Assembly (NCBI RefSeq): GCF_034314105.1
Contig: NZ_JAVIWJ010000001.1
Location: 4,696,001 to 4,760,000 of the forward strand
Origin: Pseudomonas sp. AB6
Lineage (GTDB): Bacteria > Pseudomonadota > Gammaproteobacteria > Pseudomonadales > Pseudomonadaceae
Reading direction: 5' to 3'
Length of the DNA stretch: 64,000 nt
In this document: in pieces, positions 16,848 through 25,388 of the stretch
How the letters are laid out: each line of letters starts with the position of its first letter
Position numbering within the stretch: position 1 is the stretch's first letter
The notes under the pieces: model-generated
What the model was told of the DNA's origin: nothing
The model's input: only the letters and a program-made list of their open reading frames with translations
Databases searched by the model: none
Made by a program: the position numbers and the translations under genes

Positions 16848-16929
16848 GTGGAACTCAAGAACGTGCTTTCTGAGTATCCATACGTGGTGCTCAGCTCACG
16901 GATTACCAAGTTTTAAATCGTCTTTCTGA
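16848..16929 (+). pseudogene. Immunity gene copy 4, remnant with internal deletion
   Basis: The GTG after GGAGGTGTGG opens MELKNVLSEY, the start of an Im protein. After the tenth residue the sequence jumps, in a new frame, to HTWCSAHGLPSFKSSF, the end of an Im protein, so roughly 170 bases were lost. This is the fourth copy of the array. Confidence 0.8.
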
Positions 16930-16956
16930 GTCGGCCGAAGGCACTATCCCAAACAC

Positions 16957-17001
16957 AAAAAACGCCCAGTTATTTTCTATCAGCGAAAACCAACTGGGCG
17001 T
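16957..17001 (-). terminator. Terminator of the bacterioferritin-like gene
   Basis: On the minus strand, ACGCCCAGTT pairs with AACTGGGCGT across a 20-base loop and is followed by a run of six T residues. It starts 14 bases after the gene's stop. Confidence 0.8.
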
Positions 17002-17014
17002 CGCTTCAAACGAC

Positions 17015-17548
17015 TTACATATCTTTCAAAAGATCGGCCATGTCATCGGCGTGTTCTTCTTCTTGCGCCAATATAGTTTCGAAGATCCGTCGTGATGTCG
17101 GATCTTGATCGCCGATGTATTGGATGATTTCGCGGTAGCTGTCGATGGCGATTCGCTCGGCGACCAAGTCTTCGTAGACCATCTCTTTCAGCGTGCTTCC
17201 AGCAACGTATTGCGCGTGGGAGTTTTTCGACAGCAGGTCCGGGTTAAATTCTGGTTCGCCGCCCAGTTGTACGATGCGCTCGGCGAGCAGGTCGGCGTGT
17301 TCGTTTTCTTGCCCCGCATGTTCCAGAAACTCTTCGGCGGCCACGTGCGCTTTCAGGCCGGTGGCCATGTAGTAGTGGCGTTTGTAACGCAGGACGCAGA
17401 CCAGCTCAGTGGCCAACGATGCGTTGAGCAAACGAACCACTTCTTCGCGGTTAGCGCTGTAGCCCTCGGTCACGGCACCGTTTTCCACGTTCTGACGCGC
17501 GCGTTGGCGCAGGGTATTTACATCGGTTAATTGCTGCACATCGCTCAT
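17015..17548 (-). CDS. Bacterioferritin-like ferritin-family protein
   Basis: This 177-residue four-helix protein of the ferritin superfamily is predicted to be cytoplasmic. Diiron ligand motifs are present: Glu in ATELVCVLRYKRHYY, ExxH in AGQENEHADLLAERI, Glu in VAERIAIDSYREII and EExH in LAQEEEHADDM. It resembles the P. aeruginosa PA4880-type proteins, which are distinct from BfrA/BfrB; no haem-ligand methionine is obvious. Iron storage or DNA protection under stress is the likely role. The ATG at 17548 has better spacing from GGAG than the adjacent ATG at 17551. Confidence 0.82.
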   Translation of the reverse strand: MSDVQQLTDVNTLRQRARQNVENGAVTEGYSANREEVVRLLNASLATELVCVLRYKRHYYMATGLKAHVAAEEFLEHAGQENEHADLLAERIVQLGGEPEFNPDLLSKNSHAQYVAGSTLKEMVYEDLVAERIAIDSYREIIQYIGDQDPTSRRIFETILAQEEEHADDMADLLKDM

Positions 17549-17691
17549 CATTCATCTCCAGGGCTGATCCGGTTTCCGTCTCGCTCTATAAGCCGCCCGT
17601 CAAGGATCAACGGTCGCTCCGGCATGATCGGTACCTAGTTGTGAGTGATGAGGCGCGAGAAAGTTTTATCGCAGGCCCGACAGAAAAACAC

Positions 17692-17723
17692 AAAAGCCCG
17701 AGGCGCGCGGCGTCAGGCTTTTT
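17692..17723 (-). terminator. Terminator of osmE
   Basis: AAAAGCC pairs with GGCTTTT across a GC-rich loop containing GCGCGC, and T-rich tails lie on both sides. It begins about 25 bases after the osmE stop on the minus strand and could act in both directions. Confidence 0.65.
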
Positions 17724-17748
17724 GTTTGGAGCACCGCAGGCGCGGGTC

Positions 17749-18084
17749 TTACATGGCGCGTTCGTTTGCCTCGCGCTGGTCGCAGGTCATGAAGCCTTTG
17801 CTGTCGACCTTGCCATTGCCGTCGAACGCCACGTAATAGGTTTGTTTGCTGCCTTCGTGGTTAAGCACGTAATTGTTGCAGCTACCGGGATGGGCTTTGC
17901 GGTGCTGTCGGGAAGACGGTTCACCGCCAATCGTCAGAACCTGTTGTTCGTTCATGCCTTTTTCAACTTGCTTGACCAACGGCTCGTTGCGATAAGTGAC
18001 GAAATCCACCGGGTTTTGGGTGGTGGTCGAACAACCCGCCAGAACGGCAAGAACGCTTAAGGTTGCCAAGGTTTGTTTGTACAT
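17749..18084 (-). CDS. osmE: Osmotically inducible lipoprotein OsmE
   Basis: This 111-residue outer-membrane-type lipoprotein has a signal with lipobox LAGC and the acylated cysteine at position 18. The mature part contains the SmpA/OmlA-like fold marks VEKGMNEQQVLTIGGEPS and GSCNNYVLNHEG. OsmE is induced by high osmolarity and stationary phase in enterobacteria; the exact task is unknown. It is monocistronic with its own terminator, divergent from the lipase gene. Confidence 0.88.
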   Translation of the reverse strand: MYKQTLATLSVLAVLAGCSTTTQNPVDFVTYRNEPLVKQVEKGMNEQQVLTIGGEPSSRQHRKAHPGSCNNYVLNHEGSKQTYYVAFDGNGKVDSKGFMTCDQREANERAM

Positions 18085-18235
18085 GGGAAGGCTCCTGATG
18101 ACTGGGCCATGGTCGGCCCGATGAAGCTTTGAGCGACGGAAGGTAGAGAGAGTTCGATTTAAAGATGGCGTTCAGGCATCAGCCGATATTGTTGGCTAAG
18201 GTTGAATCGCCACCCTCATGCAAAAGGACCGTGCC

Positions 18236-19126
18236 ATGACGCAAAAATTTGCTACGCGCTATCCGTTGATCATGGTTCCAGGGTTGCTGGGGTTCGTTCG
18301 TTTGGTGCTGTACCCCTACTGGTACGGCATCGTGACGACCTTGCGTCGCGGCGGCGCAAAGGTGTTCCCGGTCTTGGTGTCCTCGATCAACTCCAGCGAG
18401 GTGCGCGGCGAACAATTATTGCAGCAGATCGAAAAGATTCTGCTGGAAACAGGGGCGGCCAAGGTCAATTTGATCGGCCACAGCCAGGGCGCCTTGACCA
18501 TTCGTTACGCCGCCGCTAAGCGCCCGGATCTTGTGGCGTCCGTCACCAGTGTGGCGGGGCCCAATCATGGATCGGAGTTAGCCGACTATCTGGAGCGAAG
18601 TTTCCCCGCCGGTACTCCCAGGGGGCGTTTGCTCAACATTGCGCTGCGGCTGTTGGCGTGGTTGATGGCGTTGTTGGAAACCGGCTATCACGGCCCCAGG
18701 TTTCCAGTAGACATCGACGCATCGCATCAATCGCTGACCACTACCGGCGTGGCGTTGTTTAACAGCCGCTACCCACAAGGATTACCGCAAACGTGGGGCG
18801 GGCAGGGGCCGGAGTTGGTCAATGGCGTGCGTTATTACTCTTGGTCCGGCACGTTGCAACCGGGGCTCACCGACGGTGGGTTCAATCGGATCGACGGGAC
18901 AAATCGCAGTTGCCGTCTGTTTGCCCGTACTTTTACCCGCGAAGTCGGGCAGTGCGACGGCATGGTCGGGCGCTTCAGCTCGCACTTGGGCACCGTCGTT
19001 GGCGACGATTACCCCCTCGACCACTTTGACATCGTCAATCAGTCGTTGGGCCTGGTGGGTAAGGGCGCAGAACCAGTGCGCCTGTTTACCGAACATGCCG
19101 AGCGCCTTAAAGCAGCGGGCCTATAA
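18236..19126 (+). CDS. Triacylglycerol lipase (family I), apparently not Sec-secreted
   Basis: This is an alpha/beta hydrolase of the P. fragi/P. aeruginosa lipase family, 296 residues. The oxyanion motif VPGLLGF is near residue 14, the nucleophile lies in GHSQG near 85, the acid is probably the Asp of QCDGMVGR, and the histidine lies in PLDHFDIVNQ. No signal peptide precedes the domain (MTQKFATRYPLIMVPG), unlike classic LipA, and no Lif foldase gene is adjacent. The ATG at 18236 follows AGGA at normal distance; an in-frame ATG at 18218 is possible. Its stop overlaps the tail of the converging transporter gene. Confidence 0.82.
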   Translation: MTQKFATRYPLIMVPGLLGFVRLVLYPYWYGIVTTLRRGGAKVFPVLVSSINSSEVRGEQLLQQIEKILLETGAAKVNLIGHSQGALTIRYAAAKRPDLVASVTSVAGPNHGSELADYLERSFPAGTPRGRLLNIALRLLAWLMALLETGYHGPRFPVDIDASHQSLTTTGVALFNSRYPQGLPQTWGGQGPELVNGVRYYSWSGTLQPGLTDGGFNRIDGTNRSCRLFARTFTREVGQCDGMVGRFSSHLGTVVGDDYPLDHFDIVNQSLGLVGKGAEPVRLFTEHAERLKAAGL

Positions 19127-20080
19127 CGCTTTTTGTGCCAGGCCCAGCGGTGTAGTCCAGCGTTCCGCCAGCACCACGCCGAACAAGGTTAATGCGCCGC
19201 CGATCAAGTGATAGGAGGCCAGATGCTCGCCCAGCACGGCCGAGGCGATCAGCGCCGTCGTGAGTGGCATCAGGTTGAGAAACATGGAGGTGCGACTTGG
19301 GCCCAGGCGATGAATAGAATGCATCCACAGCAGCGGAGCGAGCATTGAGGTCGGGATGCACGCGTACAAAATCAGCGGAATATTACTTGGGTTAAGCCCG
19401 GCCTTAGGCGACAACATAAACATGGGAAACAAAACCGCCACGGCGACCCAAATCTGCAAATACAACAATTGCAGAGGTGGCAGACGCATCTGCCATTTTT
19501 TCAAGAGCGTGCTGTAAACCGCGTAAGCGAACGTGGCGATCAGGATCATTGCGTCGCCCAGGTTCAGGCCCCGTTCCATCAAGGCGGTAAGGCTGCCGGC
19601 CGATACCACCACTGTTACTCCACTGAACGACAGCACTGCGCCTACCAAGGCGCCGGTTGTTAGGCGAGTGCCCAGGGTTGTAATTGACAACCCCAGAGCG
19701 ATCATCGGCATCAACGACAAAATGATGCCCATGTTGGTGGCGGTGGTCATCGACGCGGCGAAGTACGCCAGGCTTTGGTAAACCGCCATGCCCAGCACGC
19801 CCAGCACGAAGATTTTTTTCAGGTTGAGTTTGATCAAGTCCCAATTCTTGATAACCGGCCTTAGCAAAAATGGGGTAAACAAAATACCCGCCAGCAACCA
19901 GCGGTAAAAGCCGATCTCGGCTGGAAAGATCACCCCCACTGTGAGTTTGTTGACCACATTGTTGGCTGACCAGATAACGATTGTCAGCAATGGAAATAGG
20001 TATTGGATGGGAGTCTCCCACGTAAATGAGGCTGAATTATCCGTCTGTCTGTCTCGATGGCTATACTCCGTTTCGGACAA
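19121..20080 (-). CDS. DMT/EamA-family transporter
   Basis: This is an inner-membrane exporter of the drug/metabolite transporter superfamily with about ten membrane segments in two EamA repeats (about residues 30-160 and 175-315). No substrate can be inferred. The start is uncertain. Homologues normally begin at the residue equivalent to IQYLFPLLTIVIW, where the codon is ATC (20006-20008) preceded by GGGAG at good spacing. The only standard-type start farther up is TTG at 20080, without a ribosome site. The TTG frame is given here; the true N-terminus may be 24 residues shorter. Confidence 0.8.
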   Translation of the reverse strand: MSETEYSHRDRQTDNSASFTWETPIQYLFPLLTIVIWSANNVVNKLTVGVIFPAEIGFYRWLLAGILFTPFLLRPVIKNWDLIKLNLKKIFVLGVLGMAVYQSLAYFAASMTTATNMGIILSLMPMIALGLSITTLGTRLTTGALVGAVLSFSGVTVVVSAGSLTALMERGLNLGDAMILIATFAYAVYSTLLKKWQMRLPPLQLLYLQIWVAVAVLFPMFMLSPKAGLNPSNIPLILYACIPTSMLAPLLWMHSIHRLGPSRTSMFLNLMPLTTALIASAVLGEHLASYHLIGGALTLFGVVLAERWTTPLGLAQKAL

Positions 20081-20102
20081 TTTTCACCCAGCGGCAGACA
20101 GT

Positions 20103-20888
20103 ATGAAACCCAAACTCCTGAGCATTCCCGATTTTTCCGGCCTGCCTTGCCCTGTTTACCTAAGGCACGACGAGTTCGGGGCCGACACCCACAGCGCGCC
20201 CCATAGCCATGCTTGGGGGCAGCTCAACTTTGTAAAGCACGGGGTGATGGAAATCGAGATCGCTGGGCAGCGCTTTATGTCGCCGCCGCAATATGCTGTG
20301 TGGATTGCGCCGCGGGCTGAGCACAGCTGTTACAACCGCGAGGCCGTTACTTACCGCTCGGTCTATCTTTCCCTCGAACACAGCGCCCACATGCCGGACG
20401 AACCCTGCACCTTGGTGATCAGCGACGTTCTCAAGGCGATCCTCAACGACTTTGCTGATCGTGACGTGAAGATCCCCCAAAGCGAAGCCGACCAGCGGCT
20501 GGCGCAGGTTATCGTGGATCAGTTGCGTGTAGCGCCGGTGCAAACGCGTTACCTGCCTTATGCGCATAGCCCTGGTTTGGCGTCGGTACTTCAAGCTTTA
20601 CAGGCTGAGCCGGGCAATAACCGACCCTTGGTCGAGTGGGCCAATCAAGTGCATGTCAGCGAGCGAACGCTGGCGCGGCAATGCGTGCGTGAGTTAGGCA
20701 TGAGCTTTGGTGACTGGCGCCAGCGCTTGAGATTTCTGAAAGCTATTGAAGCGCTGGAGGGCCGTCGCAGCGTGCAGGAAATCGGTTATGACATGGGCTA
20801 CAGCAGCGCTTCGGCGTTTATCTCGATGTTTCAGCGCCAGGCCGGTTGCTCGCCTGAACAGTATCGGCGGCAAGCCAAAAAAGCCTGA
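20103..20888 (+). CDS. AraC-family regulator with cupin sensor domain
   Basis: This 261-residue regulator has an N-terminal cupin-type domain (residues 15-100, with HDEFGADTHSAPHSHAWGQLNFV and QYAVWIAPRAEHSC) and a C-terminal AraC double helix-turn-helix (residues 160-258, with VHVSERTLARQCVRELGMSFGDWRQRLR and YSSASAFISMFQRQAGCSPEQYRR). It is divergent from the DMT exporter gene with under 100 bases between them, the usual layout of an exporter and its regulator. The ATG at 20103 gives the standard family length; the open frame continues further up without family resemblance. Confidence 0.85.
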   Translation: MKPKLLSIPDFSGLPCPVYLRHDEFGADTHSAPHSHAWGQLNFVKHGVMEIEIAGQRFMSPPQYAVWIAPRAEHSCYNREAVTYRSVYLSLEHSAHMPDEPCTLVISDVLKAILNDFADRDVKIPQSEADQRLAQVIVDQLRVAPVQTRYLPYAHSPGLASVLQALQAEPGNNRPLVEWANQVHVSERTLARQCVRELGMSFGDWRQRLRFLKAIEALEGRRSVQEIGYDMGYSSASAFISMFQRQAGCSPEQYRRQAKKA

Positions 20889-20982
20889 GAGCAGCCAATT
20901 ACATCCCGTAACGTATCTCTCAGCCTTGGCTACACTTGAGCGAAGCCACGCTGATCGGCGTGGGTCATCAGGATATAACTCC

Positions 20983-21282
20983 ATGAAAATGCTACGTGTT
21001 CCTTTATTGGTGATGGGTTTGTTGATGTGCGCACAAGGATTTGCCGAGACCGCGCAGCAGAGCAAAATGACTACCTGCAATGCCGATCCTCAGGCAAAAA
21101 CTCTCACCGGCGATGCACGAAAAGCGTTTATGAGTAATTGCCTCAAAGCCGCGCCAGCGGCGGCCGTCAAGCCTGTAACGGCGCAGCAGCAGAAGATGAA
21201 AGACTGCAACGCCGACCCCCAGGCAAAAACCTTGAAAGGAGATGCGCGCAAAGCGTTCATGAGCACCTGCCTGAAGAAGTGA
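20983..21282 (+). CDS. PsiF-repeat secreted protein
   Basis: This small exported protein of 99 residues has a signal peptide (MKMLRVPLLVMGLLMCAQGFA, cleaved near residue 22). It carries two PsiF repeats of about 38 residues, each with the pattern MxxCNADPQAKTLxGDARKAFMSxCLK and two cysteines that could form a disulphide. PsiF was found as phosphate-starvation-inducible in E. coli; no function is established. No pho-box stands out in the short upstream region. Confidence 0.85.
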   Translation: MKMLRVPLLVMGLLMCAQGFAETAQQSKMTTCNADPQAKTLTGDARKAFMSNCLKAAPAAAVKPVTAQQQKMKDCNADPQAKTLKGDARKAFMSTCLKK

Positions 21283-21380
21283 TCGGTTGATCGTCGGCAG
21301 CGCCCTTTTGAGCACTGGTCCTCAACTCGGAACGCTGGCAGACTGCCCACCTTTTCGCGCCGTTCGTTTTTGAGGCTGTC

Positions 21381-22391
21381 ATGCCAACGTTTTCCCCGCG
21401 TCATGTGTTGTTGGCCAGTTTGATCATTGTGTGTGTCGGGTTACTGGCGGCTATACCGCTCAAACTTCTGCCGAGTCTGCTGGCTGGGCTGCTGGTTTTT
21501 CAGCTGGTCAACATGCTCACCCCGAAGCTGCAATTGCTGATTGCCGGCGAGCGTGCACGTTGGTTAGCCGTGGCGCTGTTGGGTACGTTGGTGGTCAGTG
21601 TGCTGACGTTGCTGTTTGCCAGTGCCATCAGCTTTTTCCTGCATGAAGCCGAAAATCCAGGCGCGTCATTGGGTAAATTCATGACGGTAGTTGATCGCGC
21701 CCGCGGTCAGTTGCCACCCTTCATCGACAGCTATCTACCTGCTAGCGCTGACGAGTTCCGCATCTCGCTAGGCGCCTGGATGACCAAGCATGTGGGCGAT
21801 TTGCAGTTGTTGGGCAAAGGCGCTGCGCATACCTTTGTCACGCTGCTGATCGGTATGGTGCTGGGTGCAATCGTCGCGTTGCAGCGAGTGGTTGTCGGAC
21901 ATAAACGCAAGCCCTTGTCGGCCGCGCTGTTCGAACGTCTGGACCTGCTCAACGAAGCGTTTCGCAATATTGTGTTTGCCCAGATCAAGATTGCTCTGCT
22001 CAATACTGCATTCACCTCGGTCTTCCTCGCTATCGTGTTGCCGCTGTGCGGGATTCACCTACCGCTCACCAAAACCTTGATCATCCTGACCTTCCTGCTT
22101 GGCTTGTTGCCGGTGGTGGGCAATCTGATGTCCAACACGCTGATCTTCATCGTCGGCTTGTCGTTGTCGATTTGGGTTGCCATCGCGGCGTTGGGTTATC
22201 TGATTGTCATCCACAAGTTTGAGTATTTTCTTAACGCACGGATCGTTGGCGGCCAAATCAGCGCCAAGTCATGGGAATTGTTGCTGGCGATGCTGATCTT
22301 CGAAGCAGCCTTCGGCTTGCCAGGCGTGGTGGCGGGGCCGATTTACTATGCATATTTGAAAAGTGAGTTGCGTCGGGCAGGGTTGGTTTAA
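21381..22391 (+). CDS. AI-2E / PerM-family permease
   Basis: This 336-residue inner-membrane protein of the AI-2E transporter family (UPF0118) has about seven to eight membrane segments with a large loop at residues 95-145. Characteristic regions are LTKTLIILTFLLGLLPVVGNLMSN and the C-terminal FGLPGVVAGPIYYAYLKSEL. Relatives include TqsA (autoinducer-2 export), PerM and sodium/proton antiporters, so the substrate is open. It is followed by REP elements and a converging hsp70-like gene. Confidence 0.82.
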   Translation: MPTFSPRHVLLASLIIVCVGLLAAIPLKLLPSLLAGLLVFQLVNMLTPKLQLLIAGERARWLAVALLGTLVVSVLTLLFASAISFFLHEAENPGASLGKFMTVVDRARGQLPPFIDSYLPASADEFRISLGAWMTKHVGDLQLLGKGAAHTFVTLLIGMVLGAIVALQRVVVGHKRKPLSAALFERLDLLNEAFRNIVFAQIKIALLNTAFTSVFLAIVLPLCGIHLPLTKTLIILTFLLGLLPVVGNLMSNTLIFIVGLSLSIWVAIAALGYLIVIHKFEYFLNARIVGGQISAKSWELLLAMLIFEAAFGLPGVVAGPIYYAYLKSELRRAGLV

Positions 22392-22412
22392 CACGGCCAC
22401 ACACACGTCACC

Positions 22413-22549
22413 CTGTGGGACCGAATTCATTCGGGAAGGCGTCATATCAGACGCTGATGAGTTGGATGTGAAATCCATTCCCGAATAAATTCGGTCCCAC
22501 GGATCTCCAGGCAATCCACATCCAGTCTGTCACTGTGGGACCGAATCAA
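22413..22549. repeat. REP elements between converging genes
   Basis: A REP unit at 22413-22439 (core CCGAATTCATTCGG), an inverted one at 22476-22502 (core CCGAATAAATTCGG), and the beginning of a third at 22533-22549 that stops at the downstream gene. They fill the gap between the AI-2E permease gene and the converging Hsp70-like gene. Confidence 0.75.
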
Positions 22550-22550
22550 C

Positions 22551-23825
22551 TTAGCCGTAACGCTTTTTGGCTTCAATCGCCAAGCCGCTGCCGATGCTGC
22601 CAAAGATGTTGCCTTCTACATGGCGGGCATGGGGCAGCATCGCCGAGACGCTGTTGCGCAACGCTGGAATCCCGCTTGAACCCCCGGTAAAAAACACCGT
22701 GTCCACCAAGTCGACACTTACGCCGGCATCGTTCAGCAACTTCGATACGCTGTTGCGTACGCGGGTCAGCAGCGCCTCAATGGCCGACTCAAACAATGCG
22801 CGGCTCAGTTCGACGCTCAAGCCCGGTTGTATGCGGTCCAGCGGTACATGGCGGCTTTCTTCATGGGTCAACTGGATCTTGGTTTCTTCCACTTCCATCG
22901 CCAACCAATGTCCGGCGCGCTGCTCGATCAGCTTGAACAGGCGATCAATACCGCCCGTGTCGACGATGTCGTAGCGCATGCTGGCCAAGGCGATTTGCGA
23001 TTTCTGGGAATACACCGCGTTGATCGTGTGCCAGGTCGCCAGGTTCATGTGGTGGCTGGTCGGCATGTACGCCTGACTTTTCATCCGGCTGCCGTAGCCG
23101 AACAGGGGCATTACGCCCTGAAGGCTGAGTTGCTTGTCGAAGTCGGTCCCGCCGATGTGAACACCGCCGGTGGCGAGAATGTCGTCATGCCGATCAGCGA
23201 CAAAGCGACGCTCCGGCGCCAAGCGCACCAGGGAGAAGTCCGATGTACCGCCGCCTATATCGACGATCAGCACCAGCTCTTCACGTTCGATGGTCGACTC
23301 ATAGTCGAACGCCGCTGCAATAGGCTCGTACTGAAACGACACTTCCTTGAAGCCAATTTTGTGCGCGACTTCCACCAGAGTGTCTTCGGCTTCCTGATCG
23401 GCAGCGGCGTCGTCATCGACAAAGTGCACCGGGCGACCCAGCACCACTTCGTCGAAGGGACGGTCGGCGGTGATTTCTGCACGTTGTTTCAGTTGGCCAA
23501 TGAACAACCCCAGCAAGTCCTTGAACGGCATGGCTGTGCCCAGCACGCTGGTGTCGTGTTTGATCAGCTTGGAACCGAGCAGGCTTTTCAGCGAGCGCAT
23601 CAGGCGGCCTTCGTAGCCTTCCAAATACTCGTGCAACGCCAGGCGGCCATACACGGGACGACGCTCTTCCATATTGAAGAACACCACCGACGGCAGGGTG
23701 ATTTTGCCGTCCTCCAGCGCGATGAGCGATTCCATGCCCGGCCGTAGCCAGCCAACAGTGGAATTGGACGTGCCGAAGTCGATACCGCAGGCACGGGCTG
23801 GAGATTCGTTTTTCATGTGCTTCAT
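22551..23825 (-). CDS. Hsp70-family protein, YegD-like
   Basis: This 424-residue ATPase has the actin/Hsp70 fold without a substrate-binding domain. Phosphate-1 motif GIDFGTSNSTVGW is near residue 14, phosphate-2 VDIGGGTSDFS near 190 and the adenosine motif FFTGGSSGIPALR near 375. This matches E. coli YegD in length and layout. The client is unknown. The gene is divergent from cbpA-cbpM, which encode a DnaJ-type co-chaperone and its regulator, so a functional link is plausible but not shown. Either of two ATG codons (23825, 23816) could be the start. Confidence 0.85.
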   Translation of the reverse strand: MKHMKNESPARACGIDFGTSNSTVGWLRPGMESLIALEDGKITLPSVVFFNMEERRPVYGRLALHEYLEGYEGRLMRSLKSLLGSKLIKHDTSVLGTAMPFKDLLGLFIGQLKQRAEITADRPFDEVVLGRPVHFVDDDAAADQEAEDTLVEVAHKIGFKEVSFQYEPIAAAFDYESTIEREELVLIVDIGGGTSDFSLVRLAPERRFVADRHDDILATGGVHIGGTDFDKQLSLQGVMPLFGYGSRMKSQAYMPTSHHMNLATWHTINAVYSQKSQIALASMRYDIVDTGGIDRLFKLIEQRAGHWLAMEVEETKIQLTHEESRHVPLDRIQPGLSVELSRALFESAIEALLTRVRNSVSKLLNDAGVSVDLVDTVFFTGGSSGIPALRNSVSAMLPHARHVEGNIFGSIGSGLAIEAKKRYG

Positions 23826-23985
23826 GTTCCAGTCAAAAAAACGGCCGCGCAGTGTATGTCAGCCCACCACAGATGCGTAGGGTGAAACGTCGTTTAGGTG
23901 CAGTTAAATCCGAAAAAGAGCATGCTACGCGCTGAGCATGGGCCTTTTGAGGCTGCGCTGGATAATTGGGGATGGTGACCGTTAC

Positions 23986-24930
23986 ATGGACTTCAAAGAC
24001 TACTACAAGATTCTTGGGGTGGAACCGACTGCGGACGACAAAGCGATCAAGGTCGCGTACCGCAAGTTGGCACGCAAGTATCACCCTGACGTCAGTAAAG
24101 AAAAGGGTGCAGAGGAAAAATTCAAAGAAGCTTCCGAGGCTTATGAGGTACTCAAAAGCCCGGAGAAGCGCGCCGAATATGAAGAGCTGCGCAAGTATGG
24201 CCAGCAGGGTCGGCCGTTTCAGGGGCCGCCGGGCTGGCAGAACCGTAGCGGTGCGCCCAGTGGCGGCTACGGTGAGGACGCTGGCGATTTCTCGGATTTT
24301 TTCAGTTCGATCTTTGGTGGTCGGGCACAGCAAGGTCGCCCGCGTAGCGCGGGTCGTCGTGGACAGGATGTAGAAATGGAATTACCGATCTTTCTCGAAG
24401 AGACCCTGTCTAACGAGTCCAAACAAGTCAGTTTCAAGGTGGCCCAACATGGCGCTGATGGTCAGCGAATGGCAGATATCACCAAAACCCTGAACGTGAA
24501 AATCCCCGCCGGTGTTGCTGACGGCGAGCGTATTCGCCTCAAAGGACAGGGCGCACCGGGTGTTGGCGGCGGCGAAAATGGCGATTTATACCTGATCATC
24601 CGTTTTGCGCCGCACCCGATGTTCGATGTTGAAGGACATGACTTGATCATCACCGTGCCATTGGCACCGTGGGAAGCCGCGCTGGGTACTAAAGTGGCGG
24701 TGCCGACCCTCACCGGGAAGATCAATCTGACCATTCGTCCCGACAGCCAGAGCGGCCAACGCCTGCGCGTCAAAGGCAATGGCTTGCTCGACAAGCAAGG
24801 TCAGCGCGGCGATTTGTATGCGCAGTTAAAGGTCGTGATGCCGAAAACCACCGACGAGGCCGCCAAAGCACTTTGGCAGAGCCTGGCCGATACCGCCGCA
24901 TTCGATCCGAGAGCCCAATGGAGTAACTGA
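23986..24930 (+). CDS. cbpA: Curved DNA-binding protein CbpA (DnaJ homologue)
   Basis: This 314-residue co-chaperone has a J domain (residues 1-70, HPD in KYHPDVSKE), a glycine-rich linker and two DnaJ C-terminal beta domains (about 115-300), without the zinc-finger region of true DnaJ. CbpA stimulates DnaK and binds curved DNA in the nucleoid under starvation. I chose the ATG at 23986, where the J domain starts (MDFKDYYKILGV); an upstream frame from 23938 would add 16 unrelated residues. It is co-transcribed with cbpM two bases downstream. Confidence 0.92.
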   Translation: MDFKDYYKILGVEPTADDKAIKVAYRKLARKYHPDVSKEKGAEEKFKEASEAYEVLKSPEKRAEYEELRKYGQQGRPFQGPPGWQNRSGAPSGGYGEDAGDFSDFFSSIFGGRAQQGRPRSAGRRGQDVEMELPIFLEETLSNESKQVSFKVAQHGADGQRMADITKTLNVKIPAGVADGERIRLKGQGAPGVGGGENGDLYLIIRFAPHPMFDVEGHDLIITVPLAPWEAALGTKVAVPTLTGKINLTIRPDSQSGQRLRVKGNGLLDKQGQRGDLYAQLKVVMPKTTDEAAKALWQSLADTAAFDPRAQWSN

Positions 24931-24932
24931 TC

Positions 24933-25238
24933 ATGAGCAGCACCCTGATCGTAGAGCTGGATATGAAGGAATTCTGTCAGGTGACCGAGATGCCGGCCGC
25001 CTTCGTGATCGAAATTGTCGAACACGGCATCCTCGAACCTCAGGGGCAGCGCCCCGATGATTGGTTGTTCGACGCCCATGCCCTGGCCGTCGCCCGACAG
25101 GCCATCAAGTTGCAGCATGATCTGGAGCTTGAATGGGACGGCGTGGCCTTGGCGCTTGACCTGTTGAGTCAAGTTGAACGCTTACGGGCTGAAAACTTCA
25201 TGCTCAAACAAAGGCTGGGGCGGTTTTTGCTGGATTGA
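24933..25238 (+). CDS. cbpM: Chaperone modulatory protein CbpM
   Basis: This 101-residue MerR-like helical protein binds the J domain of CbpA and blocks its co-chaperone and DNA-binding functions. Marks include LDMKEFCQVTEMPAAFVIEIVEHGILEP and the C-terminal coiled helix QVERLRAENFMLKQRLGRFL. It starts two bases after the cbpA stop. Confidence 0.9.
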   Translation: MSSTLIVELDMKEFCQVTEMPAAFVIEIVEHGILEPQGQRPDDWLFDAHALAVARQAIKLQHDLELEWDGVALALDLLSQVERLRAENFMLKQRLGRFLLD

Positions 25239-25272
25239 TTTTTAGTCCAGACATCATGCGATGTGCCGAAAT

Positions 25273-25300
25273 CCTGTGGGAGCAGGCTTGCGTGCGAAGC
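25273..25300 (+). repeat. Single REP-like unit
   Basis: CCTGTGGGAGCAGGCTTGCG continues as TGCGAAGC, a REP of the GCAGGCTTGCCTGCGAA type, between the converging cbpM and histidine kinase genes. Confidence 0.6.
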
Positions 25301-25388
25301 CGCCAGTGTACTCACCGCTGAACCTGTGCTGTCTGTACTCACGCCTTCGTCGGCAAATCGACGCCCACAGGTTTTGGTTCTACGCGAC

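Noticed and set aside
22827..23747. A 306-codon open frame on the plus strand
   Set aside because: It lies wholly opposite the YegD-like Hsp70 gene, whose protein motifs are clear; the antisense frame has no motif and no ribosome site.
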